A stretch of DNA of 64,000 nucleotides from Aeromonas veronii (GCA_041319085.1 CP101033.1:117001-181000); one strand, 5' to 3'; positions 12,319-21,909 are shown, counted from the stretch's first letter. Notes: generated by a model not told the origin, from the letters alone. Program-made: numbers and translations.

Positions 12319-13461
12319 ATGCAGATCGACGGCGTGGGCGTGGCCCAACCCAAGGGAGTGGGTGTTTCTCCCAAATCGCCGCAACAGGCGGAGTCGAAAC
12401 AGGTCAAGGGCGAGGAGGCGGTCTCCTTGCACAAGCCCCCGAAGTGGGCACAGGTGCTGATCCAGCAGGCATTGCAGTTCTCGCTGGAGATCAACGGCCA
12501 GGGCTATCAGGCTCCGAAGGTGAAGGAGCCCGAGGAGATTACGCCTGAGACCCTGTTCGACTTCCAGTCGGTGGCGGACAACGTGCTGCAGTTCGTGACC
12601 GGGCGGCTTGGTGCCGCGCGGGCCGATGGCAAATCCGATGACGATCTGACCGGGATGATGGAGCAGGCCCGCAAGGGGATCGACAAGGGTTTTGGCGAGG
12701 CGAAGAAGCAGCTCGGCAAGTGGGCGACCGATAACGAGGATATCAAGACCGGTATCGATCAGAGCTACAAGCTGATCCAGAAGGGGCTCGAGGAGTTCGA
12801 GAAGGAGTTCTTCGGCAAGGTCTCCCCGACCGACATGGGACAGGCCGAGATGGCCAGTCGCCAGCAGGGTTATCTGGAGATCCAGACCAAGGATGGCGAC
12901 AAGGTGGTGCTGCGCTTCAACGATAGCTGGCAGACCAAGTCCCAGAGCGGCGAGAGCGGCAGCCAGTTCAGCCTCAAGTCGAGCCAGAGCTTCAGTTTCT
13001 CGCTGGAGGGGGATCTCAACAGCGACGAGATGGAGTCCATCGGCAAGCTGGTCAAGGGGATCGACGAGCTGGCGGGGAACTTCTTCTCCGGCAACTTCGA
13101 GGATCTGCTGGACAAGGCGAGCGAATTGAAACTGGATGACAGCCAGCTGGCTTCCTACTCCCTCAAGCTCAAGCAGAGCGTCAAGCTGAGCCAGACCTAT
13201 CAGGGGGCGCACTCCCTGCAGGATCTGATCAAGCCGTTTGCAGACTATCTGCCCAAGCTGGATCAGGTGCAGAAACAGGCGGATAGCCTGCTGCCGCCAT
13301 CCCAGCAACAGGCACTGACCCCGGCCGTGTTGGCCGCAAGAGGGGAAGAGGACCCGCTGCAGGTCGATCGCTTCACCAGCTTCAACCAGCGGATGCTGGA
13401 GGCGCTGCGGATGATCAGCCAGTTCCAGCCGTCTACCGAACCTGCCGGCAAGAGCGTCTGA
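12319..13461 (+). CDS. DUF5610-like protein of unknown function
   Basis: This is a 380-residue hydrophilic protein with no signal peptide and no membrane segment. The stretch from about residue 55 to 150 (LFDFQSVADNVLQFVTGRLGAA, ADGKSDDDLTGMMEQARKGIDKGF) looks like the DUF5610 family found in Aeromonas, Vibrio and Pseudomonas. I assign it from memory of the family pattern, not from a search. The middle is rich in Ser, Gln and charged residues, and the C-terminal half is helical with many Gln, Lys and Leu. The start at 12319 has the RBS GGGAGGA at 12306-12312. It is a single gene with its own terminator at 13496. No function can be given. Confidence 0.7.
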   Translation: MQIDGVGVAQPKGVGVSPKSPQQAESKQVKGEEAVSLHKPPKWAQVLIQQALQFSLEINGQGYQAPKVKEPEEITPETLFDFQSVADNVLQFVTGRLGAARADGKSDDDLTGMMEQARKGIDKGFGEAKKQLGKWATDNEDIKTGIDQSYKLIQKGLEEFEKEFFGKVSPTDMGQAEMASRQQGYLEIQTKDGDKVVLRFNDSWQTKSQSGESGSQFSLKSSQSFSFSLEGDLNSDEMESIGKLVKGIDELAGNFFSGNFEDLLDKASELKLDDSQLASYSLKLKQSVKLSQTYQGAHSLQDLIKPFADYLPKLDQVQKQADSLLPPSQQQALTPAVLAARGEEDPLQVDRFTSFNQRMLEALRMISQFQPSTEPAGKSV

Positions 13462-13495
13462 GCCGCCAGCGCGTAACCCAAGCCATAACCTGCCG

Positions 13496-13536
13496 TTTGC
13501 CAGCCCTTCCCGGGGCTGGCAAACTGGCCTTTTCTC
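13496..13536 (+). terminator. Terminator after the DUF5610-like gene
   Basis: An 11-bp stem (TTTGCCAGCCC / GGGCTGGCAAA) is followed a few bases later by CCTTTTC. It lies between two co-directional genes. Confidence 0.65.
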
Positions 13537-13551
13537 CCATCCGGTTGCTCC

Positions 13552-14085
13552 ATGAACCCCAAGAAGCCAAGAGACAAGCGCGAGCTCTGCTACCCCTTTA
13601 TCTTCGAAACCTCGCTCAAATGTGATTTTGAAATCGCCACCGACGAGCTCTGCTGTCAGGTCGGGGCCGTGCTGTCACACCTTGCACCGGATGCCGATAC
13701 CGAGCCCATGCTGGCGGATCTCGCGGCGTTGCAGCGGCTTATCTACAACCTCAACGGCTCGGTGCGCGGCAAGTTGGGGATTTTCGATGCAGATCTTGAG
13801 TGGCTCAAGGCCCGTTATGACCACTACAACGAGGCGAGCCGCGGCAGCGTCACCGGTTTTGTGCTGCCGCAGGGGCCGCAGCCTATTCCCACCCTCCATC
13901 TGTGCCGCTGTGGCAGCAAGAAGGTGGTGCGGCTGCTGGTCCGGCTGGAAGAGAGCAGGGTGGCCTTCGATCCCATTCTCTATCGCTTCGCCAACCTGCT
14001 GGCAAACTTCTTCTTCGTGCTGACCGTCTACCTCAAGCAGCGCTGGCAGGTGCCGGAAGTGCCCTACGTCAGCATCAACTACTGA
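13552..14085 (+). CDS. Cobalamin adenosyltransferase-like protein
   Basis: This is a 177-residue cytoplasmic protein. The C-terminal half resembles PduO/CobA2-type ATP:cob(I)alamin adenosyltransferases: GFVLPQGPQPIPTLHLCRC parallels the family's LPGG..LHLAR element, and LYRFANLLANFFFVLTVYLKQ parallels the conserved RLSDLLFVLARY helix. The N-terminal TRTGDxGxT loop of active enzymes is absent, so activity is uncertain and it may be a divergent relative. A Cys-rich spot, LHLCRCGSKK, is unusual. It is monocistronic between two terminators. Function is tentative. Confidence 0.6.
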   Translation: MNPKKPRDKRELCYPFIFETSLKCDFEIATDELCCQVGAVLSHLAPDADTEPMLADLAALQRLIYNLNGSVRGKLGIFDADLEWLKARYDHYNEASRGSVTGFVLPQGPQPIPTLHLCRCGSKKVVRLLVRLEESRVAFDPILYRFANLLANFFFVLTVYLKQRWQVPEVPYVSINY

Positions 14086-14132
14086 TGGCGGCAGACAAAG
14101 AGCCAAACGCCATGGTGGATTGAACGGAATAA

Positions 14133-14165
14133 AAAACCGGAGCCTTGGGCTCCGGTTTTGTTTTT
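14133..14165. terminator. Bidirectional terminator before convergent malZ
   Basis: A perfect 12-bp stem (AAAACCGGAGCC / GGCTCCGGTTTT) has T-runs on both strands. It serves the plus-strand gene ending at 14085 and malZ ending at 14185. Confidence 0.9.
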
Positions 14166-14184
14166 CAGCGCGTCAGTCGCCCAC

Positions 14185-16014
14185 TTAGCTGGAGATCAGC
14201 ACCCTCGCCGAGTTGGCGGGGATGGTGAGCTGCACCTCGCCCTGTACCACTTCGAACTTCTCGCCGTTGAAGGCGTCGGTGAAGCGGCTGGCCGGGCTGG
14301 CGGTCTGCCACAGGGGCAGGCTGATGGTGCGCGGCTCGCTCGGATGACGGTTGCAGGCCACCACCACCTGATCGCTTTGCAGGGTGCGGGCGAACACATA
14401 GCTGTGGGGCCCGGCGTAGAGGGTCTGGATATCGCCACGGCGCAGGGAGGGGCGCTGGCGGCGGATCTGGATCAGCCGACGGTAGTGGTCGTGCAGCACG
14501 TGATCCCAGTCTGTGGTATCCCACGGGAAGCAGCGGCGGCAGTCCGGGTCGTTGCCGCCGGAGAGCCCCACTTCATCGCCGTAGTAGATGGACGGCACGC
14601 CGATATAGGTGAGCAGCAGGGTGGCGGCCAGCTGCATCCGCTGCTTGTCTTCACCCAGCAGGTGGAGGAAGCGGGCTGTGTCGTGGCTGTCCAGCAGGTT
14701 GAACTGGGCCAGCTGGTTCTTGAACGGGATGTGGGCCCGCGCCAGCTTGAGCCAGCGATCCAGCTCTTCGGCGCTGATCTTGATGGGGTGGTAGGCGATA
14801 TCCTGCCCCGCCAGGAAGGCGCGGATCGGGTGGGCGAAGCCGTAGTAGTTCATGGCGCCGTCCTCCTGATCCCCCTGCAGCCACTGGCTCGCCTCGAAGA
14901 AGTGTTCGCCGAGCACGTAGGCGTCAGGGTTCTCCTGCTTCACTGCCCCGCGAATGGCGCGCACATGGCTGCGGTTGCCCTCGGCGGTGCCGCGCTCACC
15001 CAGCATGTGGATGACGTCAAAGCGCCAGCCATCGATCTGGTAGGGGGCGCGCATCCAGTAACGGAGGATGGCGTCGTCGGCCCGATAGACGGCGTCCTGC
15101 ACCTTCTCGCAGGAGAAGTCGAGCTTGGGCAGGCTACGAATGCCCTTCCAACTGACGTAATCCCCTTCGTTGTCAAAGGTGTAGAAGCTGCGCCACGGCG
15201 AATCCGGGTTGCTCTGGGCGCCGAGCGGTGGGCAGAACCAGGGGTGCTGGGTCGAGGTGTGATTGACCACTGCATCCAGAATGATCTTCATGCCGCGCTG
15301 GTGCAGGTTGCGGGTCAGCTCGGCGAACTGCTCGTTGCTGCCGAGGTGGGCATCCACCTTGAAGTAGTCCTGGGTGTCGTACTTGTGGTTGCTCGGCGAA
15401 TCGAAGATGGGGTTGAGGTAGAGCGCGGTTACCCCGAGGGATTGCAGGTAGTGCAGCTTGGCATCGATGCCCGCCAGATCGCCGCCATAGAATTCGCAGG
15501 CGCCATGCCCCTCTTCGTGACGACTGACCGGCTCGCCCCACGCCTTGCTGATGACCGCCTTGCCGCGGTACTCGTACTCGTGATGCTTGACGCTCAGCGA
15601 CGGGTCGCCGTTGCAGAAACGGTCGGGGAAGATCTGGTAGAACACCTGATCCTGCACCCAGGCCGGTGGCTGGTGCAGGCTGTTGAAGCGAAAATGCTGC
15701 TCGCGCGGCGGCATGGTGGAACTGACGCCAGCGCCGTGCAGCCACCACTGCTCCTCGTCGGTCAGGCACTTGAAGCAGTAGAGGTGGATATCCTGCCCCT
15801 TGCCAAGCGGCAGGTTCACCTGCCATACCTGCAGTCGGTCGCGGGTCGAGATCGCCGTCATCGGGATCAGGTACTCCTCGTTGTCCGGCTCGTGGCGCAG
15901 CCACACCTCGCGGATGGGGGCATCCAGCTCGCTGAAAAGGGTCAGTTGCAGGGCATCGGCGCTCTCTTTGAACCAGGGCGCCACCTGGGGATGAAACAGA
16001 AACGGATGGGTCAT
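14185..16014 (-). CDS. malZ: Maltodextrin glucosidase (GH13)
   Basis: This enzyme cleaves glucose from the reducing end of short maltodextrins in the cytoplasm. An N-terminal beta-domain (residues 1-120) precedes a GH13 barrel. YQIFPDRFCNGDP, GGDLAGIDAKLHYLQSLGVTALYLNPIF and DAVVNH are conserved region I type motifs. GWRFDVIHM carries the nucleophile Asp, YVLGEHF the acid Glu and DSHDTARFL the transition-state Asp. Its 609 residues match E. coli MalZ (604). It begins 6 nt after the HDOD gene ends on the same strand, so both may share a transcript. No MalT box was identified. Confidence 0.93.
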   Translation of the reverse strand: MTHPFLFHPQVAPWFKESADALQLTLFSELDAPIREVWLRHEPDNEEYLIPMTAISTRDRLQVWQVNLPLGKGQDIHLYCFKCLTDEEQWWLHGAGVSSTMPPREQHFRFNSLHQPPAWVQDQVFYQIFPDRFCNGDPSLSVKHHEYEYRGKAVISKAWGEPVSRHEEGHGACEFYGGDLAGIDAKLHYLQSLGVTALYLNPIFDSPSNHKYDTQDYFKVDAHLGSNEQFAELTRNLHQRGMKIILDAVVNHTSTQHPWFCPPLGAQSNPDSPWRSFYTFDNEGDYVSWKGIRSLPKLDFSCEKVQDAVYRADDAILRYWMRAPYQIDGWRFDVIHMLGERGTAEGNRSHVRAIRGAVKQENPDAYVLGEHFFEASQWLQGDQEDGAMNYYGFAHPIRAFLAGQDIAYHPIKISAEELDRWLKLARAHIPFKNQLAQFNLLDSHDTARFLHLLGEDKQRMQLAATLLLTYIGVPSIYYGDEVGLSGGNDPDCRRCFPWDTTDWDHVLHDHYRRLIQIRRQRPSLRRGDIQTLYAGPHSYVFARTLQSDQVVVACNRHPSEPRTISLPLWQTASPASRFTDAFNGEKFEVVQGEVQLTIPANSARVLISS

Positions 16015-16019
16015 GATGC

Positions 16020-16895
16020 TTATTGAGTCAGAAGATCGGCGAGGGCATTACCCTGTTCATGCAGTGTTTCGAGCTGGCCGGCCAGCGACTTGGGATCCAG
16101 TCCCAACTGGTCGGCGAGCGGTTTGGGGAAGCGGGCTATGATGGCCTGGGCAGGCACCCCGGCGTTCCAGGCGAAGGAGATGAAGACTGCCAGACGGATC
16201 AGTACCGCCTCCTTGCTGACCGGATCGTGGGAGAGGGGATCCAGCTGCTGGGAGATGGCGTCGACAAAGCTCTCCGACAGGTTCCAGCGCCGCGCCAGCT
16301 CGGCACCGAGCTGGGCATAGTCATAGCCCAGCATCTCGCGCTGGGCCTCGACCCGGCTGCTCCCCTTCTGGATCGCCAGATTGATGAGCTCCGCCTCTTC
16401 CGGCAAGGTGCTCTGGATGAGCAGTTCACCGATGTTGTGGATCAGGGCACAGGTAAAGGCGCTCTCGGGATCCAGCACCTTGGCCTCCTTGGCCAGCGTC
16501 CGGGCTATGGTGGCGACCTGGAAGGTCTCGGTCCAGAACTTGTTCTTGTCGAAGCTGGGAGGGGCCTTGAAGCTGCCGATGATGCCGGAGGCGACCACGA
16601 TGGAGCGCAACCGGTTGAAGCCGAGGCGGATCACCGCCTGATCGATGGAGGTCACTTCGTTGCCACGACGCAGGGCGGCCGAGTTGGCCATCCGCAGCAC
16701 CTTGACGCTGATCACCTGATCCATGGCGATCTTGGCCGCAATCTCGTCGATGCGGGCATTCTCGTCGTTGAAGCTCTGCATCAACTCGTGCAGCAGCTTG
16801 GGAATGGTGGGGAGTTGTTTGATCTTGTCAAACAGACGTTCCATCGACATGGCTGAGGCAGCCTCCATTGCGAACACTGCCTCATATTGTGCCAC
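16020..16895 (-). CDS. HDOD domain signalling protein
   Basis: This is a 291-residue protein dominated by an HDOD domain: LPTIPKLLHELMQSF, KIAMDQVISVKVLRMANSAALR, SIDQAVIRLGFNRLRSIVV and CALIHNIGELLI. HDOD proteins are regulatory relatives of HD phosphohydrolases that usually lack catalysis. The HN in place of HD in ALIHNIG fits that. Start choice is uncertain: GTG 16895 gives the longest form, while ATG 16868 has GAGG upstream and is a good alternative. The immediate downstream neighbour is malZ, but no functional tie is evident. Confidence 0.85.
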   Translation of the reverse strand: MAQYEAVFAMEAASAMSMERLFDKIKQLPTIPKLLHELMQSFNDENARIDEIAAKIAMDQVISVKVLRMANSAALRRGNEVTSIDQAVIRLGFNRLRSIVVASGIIGSFKAPPSFDKNKFWTETFQVATIARTLAKEAKVLDPESAFTCALIHNIGELLIQSTLPEEAELINLAIQKGSSRVEAQREMLGYDYAQLGAELARRWNLSESFVDAISQQLDPLSHDPVSKEAVLIRLAVFISFAWNAGVPAQAIIARFPKPLADQLGLDPKSLAGQLETLHEQGNALADLLTQ

Positions 16896-16938
16896 AGCCG
16901 GGCAACATGTTCCTGTTTGTAATGCCGTTTTGTGAGCC

Positions 16939-17355
16939 CTAGAGCACCCAGTCGCGCAGGGTGTATTCCAAACGGTGCTGTTTGCCCTGCAGTACCAGGT
17001 CTTGGCTGGAGCCGCTCAGGGTCGCCCCCTCGGTCAGGGTGGTCAACACGGCCTGCTCTATGGCGTCGAGGGGGGGCATGCAGGCCATCTCGGTGCTGCC
17101 CAGGCTGGTGACCCAGAACCTGTCCCCTTTCATATGGCCCTGACCGAAGTAGCGGTTGCAGCCGGCGATGCCGTTGACGGTGAAGTGCTCGCCGATCTCG
17201 AAGTCGGGCGGATTGTCGCGCAAGGCAGCGACCGGTTCGCCATCCAGCTTGCTCAATACCCAGTGGTGATGTTGCAGATCCTGCCGGACAAAGGTGGCTG
17301 AACTGCAGCCGGCGAGCAGGAAGAGGGGGATGAGCAGGAGTGACAATCTGGACAT
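16939..17355 (-). CDS. META-domain lipoprotein (HslJ-like)
   Basis: This is a 138-residue predicted lipoprotein. It has the signal MSRLSLLLIPLFLLAGCSS with lipobox LAGC, so it should be attached to a membrane by the Cys. The mature part is a META/DUF306 domain (HHWVLSKLDGEPV, FTVNGIAGCNRYFG, ASTEMAC-like STEMACMPP). Related HslJ is linked to heat-shock and novobiocin phenotypes in E. coli. Whether that applies here is unknown. ATG 17355 is chosen because it starts the signal peptide. An upstream in-frame codon at 17388 would put polar residues ahead of it. Confidence 0.82.
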   Translation of the reverse strand: MSRLSLLLIPLFLLAGCSSATFVRQDLQHHHWVLSKLDGEPVAALRDNPPDFEIGEHFTVNGIAGCNRYFGQGHMKGDRFWVTSLGSTEMACMPPLDAIEQAVLTTLTEGATLSGSSQDLVLQGKQHRLEYTLRDWVL

Positions 17356-17501
17356 GGCGGGGCTCCGGTTGATGGGAGCCGCAAGCATAGCCTGTTTGCT
17401 TGCCCCGTAGCAGGGCGGAAGCTGGGGCGACCGACCGCTTCTGTCGCCCCTTTGCCGCCAGAGTGTCGTTAAATGGCAACACTCTGGCGATTTAGCCCCA
17501 T

Positions 17502-18869
17502 TCAGGGCTTGGTTGCGAAGATCCGCTCGGCATAACGGGCCAGACCCGCAGCCACCGAGCCGAAGTCATCGCCCCCCTCGAGCGGGATAGCCGGCAGCTT
17601 CTGGCGGATATAGCTGGCGATCAGCGGCGAGCGGGCGCTACCGCCGGTGACGAAGATGCGGTCGGGTTGCACGCCGGCGGCGGCGATCGCCTCATCCATC
17701 AGCTCGCCAATCTTCTCCAGCAGCAGGGCCGAGGCGCCGGCCAGCTGCTCGCGGGTCAGCTCTGCCTCCAGCCCTTTTTCCAGCTCGCTCAGGGCGTGGC
17801 GGCTGCTCTCCTGCTCCGAGAGGGCGATCTTGCCCTGCTCGGCGCGCCAGACCAACTGATGGCTCAGCTTGTGGGCCCGCAGGTTGGCAAGGCGGCCCAG
17901 CTTGCTGCCGGGCTGGCTGTCGAGCTGCAGATCCTGCAGCTGGCGGGCAGTATCGAGACTGTAGAAACGGCTCTGGGCGCTGACGTCGTTGATGGCGGCT
18001 GCATCCCAGAACAGCGGGTGGGGCAGCGGCTTGCCGGTTTTGAGCACCTCGTGCATGCCGAGCAGCGGCATCATCCCCTCCACCGTCAGGCGGATGTCGA
18101 AGTCGTTGCCGCCGATGCGCTGACCGCTGTGGCCGAGCAGATCATCGGTGCGATCGAGCCGGTCGCGGTAGCTCGGGCCCATCCGCAGCATGGAGCAGTC
18201 GGTGGTACCGCCACCGATATCCACCACCAGCACCACGGCGTCTTCGGTGAGGCGGGCCTCGAATTCAAAACCGGCCGCCACCGGTTCGTAGAGAAACTCC
18301 ACCTGCTCGAAGCCGGCGATGCGGGCCGCCTCGCTCAGGATGGCGATGGCCTGACGGTTGCTCTCTTCGCCAGCCAAGCCCTGAAAGTTGACCGGACGGC
18401 CGATCACCGCCTGGCGGATCGGGGTACCGAGCTGCTGCTCCGCCTGCTGGCGGACGTGGAGCATCATGGCGCAGACGATGTCTTCGAACAGGGCGATCTG
18501 GGGGGCCTTGAGACCATAGGCACCGAGGAAGGATTTCGGCGACTTGATGTAGTAGCCATCGTCCGGCTCTTCCAGATAGCGCTCCAGTGCAGCGCCGCCG
18601 AAGCTCAGCTCGTCGATCAGCCCCTCTTCGCGCATCTGGCGGCGAACCGCCTGGGCACGGGTGACCACGGGGCCACGCAGCTTGAGATAGGCTGCCTGCT
18701 GGCTGTCGGCCAGCCCTTCTGCCAACAGACCGGCGATAGCATCCCGGTGGGGAGCGTGCAGGGTGGAGGGAAGATAGTGGGCACCGCTCAGCTTCAGCAG
18801 CCGTGGGCTGCCCTGTTCCATCACGGCGACGGCACAGTTGGAGGTACCGTAATCAAATCCGATAAACAT
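17502..18869 (-). CDS. yegD: Hsp70-family chaperone-like protein YegD
   Basis: This is an actin-like ATPase of the Hsp70 superfamily, 455 residues (E. coli YegD 450). The N-terminal phosphate-1 loop reads FIGFDYGTSNCAVAV, the phosphate-2 loop VVLVVDIGGGTTDCSM, and the adenosine motif FVTGGSARSPLI. It lacks the substrate-binding domain of DnaK, as is normal for this family. Client proteins are unknown. It starts 92 nt before the end of ldhA on the same strand. Short charged linkers such as SEQESSRHALSELEKGLEAEL are seen in the lid-like C-terminal part. Confidence 0.93.
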   Translation of the reverse strand: MFIGFDYGTSNCAVAVMEQGSPRLLKLSGAHYLPSTLHAPHRDAIAGLLAEGLADSQQAAYLKLRGPVVTRAQAVRRQMREEGLIDELSFGGAALERYLEEPDDGYYIKSPKSFLGAYGLKAPQIALFEDIVCAMMLHVRQQAEQQLGTPIRQAVIGRPVNFQGLAGEESNRQAIAILSEAARIAGFEQVEFLYEPVAAGFEFEARLTEDAVVLVVDIGGGTTDCSMLRMGPSYRDRLDRTDDLLGHSGQRIGGNDFDIRLTVEGMMPLLGMHEVLKTGKPLPHPLFWDAAAINDVSAQSRFYSLDTARQLQDLQLDSQPGSKLGRLANLRAHKLSHQLVWRAEQGKIALSEQESSRHALSELEKGLEAELTREQLAGASALLLEKIGELMDEAIAAAGVQPDRIFVTGGSARSPLIASYIRQKLPAIPLEGGDDFGSVAAGLARYAERIFATKP

Positions 18870-18961
18870 GGGCAGTCAGCTCCTTGGAAAAAAAGGGGGG
18901 CTAGCCTACCCGATGGCGCCGAGTCTCACAACCCGGCGCGTGACGAAGAGAGGGCGAGCCC

Positions 18962-19951
18962 TTATTCCACTTCGTTGTTGCAGCGGCCCTGGCTCTCGAT
19001 GGCGCGGATATTGCAGAGGGTGGTGTCGGCGATGGCGTGCAGCGCCTCGCGGGTCAGGAAGGCCTGATGGCCGGTAAACAGCACGTTGTGGCAGGCAGAC
19101 AGACGGCGGAACACGTCATCAGTGATCACCTCGTTGGACTTGTCGGAGAAGAAGAGATCCTCTTCCTCTTCGTAGACATCCAGCCCCAGCGCACCGATAC
19201 GGGAGGTCTTGAGTGCCTCGATGGCGGCGTTGGCGTCGAGCAGGCCGCCCCGGCTGGTGTTGATGATCATCACCCCGTCCTTCATCTTGGCGAACGCCTC
19301 CTTGTTCAGCAGGTGGTAGTTCTCCTTGAACAGCGGGCAGTGCAGGCTGATGACGTCGGACTGGCGAAACAGGGTATCGAGATCCACGTACTCGGCACCG
19401 AGATCGATGGCCGCCTGGTTCGGATAGGGATCGCTCACCAGCAGGCGCATGCCAAAGCCCTTGAGGATGCGCAGGGTGGCGATGCCGATCTTGCCGGTGC
19501 CGATGATGCCGGCGGTGCGACCGTGCATGTTGAAACCGACCAGCCCCTCCAACGAGAAGTTGGCGTCGCGGGTGCGCTGATAGGCTTTGTGGATGCGACG
19601 GTTGAGGGTCATCATCAGGCCTACCGCGTGTTCGGCGACCGCTTCCGGGGAGTAGGCGGGCACCCGCACCACCTTCAGCCCCAGCTCCTTGGCGGCGGCC
19701 AGGTCCACGTTGTTGTAGCCGGCGCAGCGCAGGGCGATCACCTTGGTGCCGTGGGTGGCCAGCTCGGTCAGCACTTCGCGGTCGGCATCGTCATTGACGA
19801 ACAGGCACACCACCGGGAAGCCGTGAGCCAGCCGGGCCGTTTTGGCCTCCAGCCGCACATCGAAAAACTCCAGGTCGAAGCCGTACTGGCTGTTGGCCTG
19901 GTTGAAATGCTCTTTGTCATAGCTCTTGGTACTGAATACGGCGACTCTCAT
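18962..19951 (-). CDS. ldhA: D-lactate dehydrogenase (fermentative)
   Basis: This NADH-dependent enzyme reduces pyruvate to D-lactate during fermentation, in the cytoplasm. It belongs to the D-2-hydroxyacid dehydrogenases. It shows FSTKSYDKEHF at the N-terminus, LRCAGYNNVDLAAA, VPAYSPEAVAEHAVGLMM, the NAD motif GIIGTGKIG, SLHCPLFKENYHL, NTSRGGLLD, GLDVYEEEEDLFF and the catalytic His in FTGHQAFLT. Length is exactly 329 residues, as in E. coli LdhA. It is a single gene with a short 5' region. The signature is unambiguous. Confidence 0.96.
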   Translation of the reverse strand: MRVAVFSTKSYDKEHFNQANSQYGFDLEFFDVRLEAKTARLAHGFPVVCLFVNDDADREVLTELATHGTKVIALRCAGYNNVDLAAAKELGLKVVRVPAYSPEAVAEHAVGLMMTLNRRIHKAYQRTRDANFSLEGLVGFNMHGRTAGIIGTGKIGIATLRILKGFGMRLLVSDPYPNQAAIDLGAEYVDLDTLFRQSDVISLHCPLFKENYHLLNKEAFAKMKDGVMIINTSRGGLLDANAAIEALKTSRIGALGLDVYEEEEDLFFSDKSNEVITDDVFRRLSACHNVLFTGHQAFLTREALHAIADTTLCNIRAIESQGRCNNEVE

Positions 19952-20025
19952 GGTATGTGCTCCGCAGCGTGTGTGTCGTCAAATTACAACAAAATGGGTC
20001 AGCTATCACCGGGCAAACCGGCTGG

Positions 20026-20520
20026 TTATTGTCCCCACGGCATGATGGGAACGGCGCTGACGGCACTCTTGTACGAACCATCCACCAGTTTGGTGCTGTA
20101 GGTCAGGTAAACCAGTGCATTGCGTTTCTGGTCGTAAAAACGCACCACTTTCTGCTCCTTGAACACCAGCGAGGTGCTGACGTCGAACACCTCTTCCCCC
20201 GCCTTCAACTTCTCGGGCAGGGTGATGGGGCCGATCTGGTGGCACGACAGGGAGGCGTGGGAGGGATCTTCCGCCAGCCCCAGCCCGCCCTTGACGCCGC
20301 CGGTCTTGGGGCGCGCCAGATAGCAGGCGACACCGTCGATGCGGGGATCGTCGAACGCCTCGACCAGGATCTTGTGGTTGGGGCCAACCAGCTTGAAGGC
20401 GGTGCTCACCTCGCCGACGGTATCGGCCTTGTCGGCCAGCGCCGGGCCGGCAAACAGGGCGCCCAGCAGCAGGGGCAGGGCGCGGCGAAGGGCGTTATGT
20501 CGCGTGTGGCGATGTGTCAT
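20026..20520 (-). CDS. creA: CreA family periplasmic protein
   Basis: This is a 164-residue exported protein of unknown biochemical role. A signal peptide runs from MTHRHTRHN to about [18 protein letters not shown], cleaved near ALA. The mature part has the CreA pattern [71 protein letters not shown] and a C-terminus near VPIMPWG. Two Cys (ACYLA, LSCHQ) could form a disulphide in the periplasm. ATG 20520 is preceded by GGAGAGA. It follows the DUF962 gene by 22 nt, so the pair is probably one operon. Confidence 0.9.
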   Translation of the reverse strand: MTHRHTRHNALRRALPLLLGALFAGPALADKADTVGEVSTAFKLVGPNHKILVEAFDDPRIDGVACYLARPKTGGVKGGLGLAEDPSHASLSCHQIGPITLPEKLKAGEEVFDVSTSLVFKEQKVVRFYDQKRNALVYLTYSTKLVDGSYKSAVSAVPIMPWGQ

Positions 20521-20542
20521 GGTCTCTCCTGTTGGGCCTCCC

Positions 20543-20989
20543 TCAGTAGGGAAGGCGCAAACGACGATAGAGGCTGGCAAGCACCCAGGCGGGGCCGATC
20601 AGCAGAAATTGCAGGTCAGCGAGGAAGGAGGGACGCTTGCCCTCGATCTTGTGGCCGACAAACTGGGCGATCCAGAGCAGCACGAGCGCCGCCACCGTAG
20701 GCCACAGCAGCGGTCCCTGCCACTGGTAACAGATCCACAGTCCCAGTGCGGTCAGTCCCGCCATTCCCGCAAACAGCGAAAACGACAGCTGCAGATAGAA
20801 CAGCAGCACCGGAATGGCAGCCACTGCTGCCCAGTTGAGGGGGGTGGGCAAGGGCCCGTGTGGTAGACACCAGAGCAGCGCCAACGAGCAGAGATAGATG
20901 CCCGGCACCGCCAGCTTGTGGATGGCGATGTTGACCGGGTGACGATGACTCTGGCCGTACTCTTCAAACCACTCTTTGATTCCCTTCAT
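20543..20989 (-). CDS. DUF962/Mpo1-like membrane protein
   Basis: This is a 148-residue membrane protein of the DUF962 (YGL010w/Mpo1) family. Yeast Mpo1 is an Fe-dependent dioxygenase of 2-hydroxy fatty acids; bacterial members are uncharacterised. Metal-type histidines are conserved: [18 protein letters not shown] near residue 12 and [20 protein letters not shown] near 108. Four hydrophobic segments cover most of the rest. ATG 20989 has a near-perfect AAGGAGGTGCC upstream. A longer reading to 21007 is not needed. Confidence 0.82.
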   Translation of the reverse strand: MKGIKEWFEEYGQSHRHPVNIAIHKLAVPGIYLCSLALLWCLPHGPLPTPLNWAAVAAIPVLLFYLQLSFSLFAGMAGLTALGLWICYQWQGPLLWPTVAALVLLWIAQFVGHKIEGKRPSFLADLQFLLIGPAWVLASLYRRLRLPY

Positions 20990-21051
20990 GGCACCTCCTT
21001 GGCGCACAGTGTTTACGTTGCCCGACCCTCATGGTCAGGCGCTCGTGATGC

Positions 21052-21909
21052 TTATCCCTGCGGTGGATACTCCCAATATTGGGCCGGAATGGATTTTAGC
21101 AACGGGGTCATGTCCGGATTGGGCAGGGTGATGGTGACCCGCTGATCGAGGTTGGCGCTGGCCAGCGCTTCACGGATCTTGGGGTTGTCACGGAAGAACT
21201 TCATGAAGCTGCCATCGGCATAGGCCCGCTCCAGCCCGGTCTGAATTGCCTTGGCCAGCTTAGGGTATTCGGGGCTGACAAAGAAGAACTGGGCGAAGGG
21301 GTAGCGGATCAGCAGATGCTGCTCAATGGCGAGATTGGGATACTGCGCCACCAGCTCGCTGCGCTCGGCGAAAATCTCTACCAGGGCGCGCGGGAAGAAG
21401 TCGATCTTGTCACCGTCGTTGATGAGGCGAAACAGGCTGCTGTAACGGCCGGAGAAGGTCGGGATACCGGCAGTTTCCAGGATCTTGTTATCGGCCCAAC
21501 CGACCCCTTGCGCTGCCTTCAGCTGTTTGAGGTCAGCCAGGGTAGTGATCTGATTGAACTTCTCCTGAGCATCCTCGTGGATGAACGACAGCCGCAATCC
21601 TTCCAGCCCGCGAAACAGCGGAATGGGGACGGCAATCAGGGAGGATTCGAGTTCGCTGGAGGTGCCCATCCAGAAGACATTGATGGTCTTGCCCTTGCTC
21701 AGCTGCTGCCGGAGGGTGAACTGGTTGAGGTCGAGTTCGACAGGCTGGATGCGAAAAGGTTGCCCGGAGCGGGCCAGGGCCAGTTCCAGCAGCTTGTACT
21801 GGTACTCCTGGTCAAGATTGTTGACGGGACGGCTGGGGACCTTGATCGTCAGAATCTGTGCTTGTGCCAGCAGTGGCAGGCACAAACACAGCGTGATGAA
21901 CCATTTCAC
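21052..21909 (-). CDS. Periplasmic solute-binding-protein-like protein
   Basis: This is a 285-residue protein with a signal peptide (MKWFITLCLCLPLLAQA). It has a fold pattern like family 3 solute-binding proteins: TIKVPSRPVNNLDQEYQYKLLELALARSG at the N-terminus, TTLADLKQLKAAQGVGW in the middle and LAKAIQTGLERAYADGSFMKFF near the end. No ABC permease or ATPase gene is adjacent, so it may be a stand-alone sensor-type binding protein or an orphan. Its ligand cannot be predicted. Confidence 0.75.
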   Translation of the reverse strand: MKWFITLCLCLPLLAQAQILTIKVPSRPVNNLDQEYQYKLLELALARSGQPFRIQPVELDLNQFTLRQQLSKGKTINVFWMGTSSELESSLIAVPIPLFRGLEGLRLSFIHEDAQEKFNQITTLADLKQLKAAQGVGWADNKILETAGIPTFSGRYSSLFRLINDGDKIDFFPRALVEIFAERSELVAQYPNLAIEQHLLIRYPFAQFFFVSPEYPKLAKAIQTGLERAYADGSFMKFFRDNPKIREALASANLDQRVTITLPNPDMTPLLKSIPAQYWEYPPQG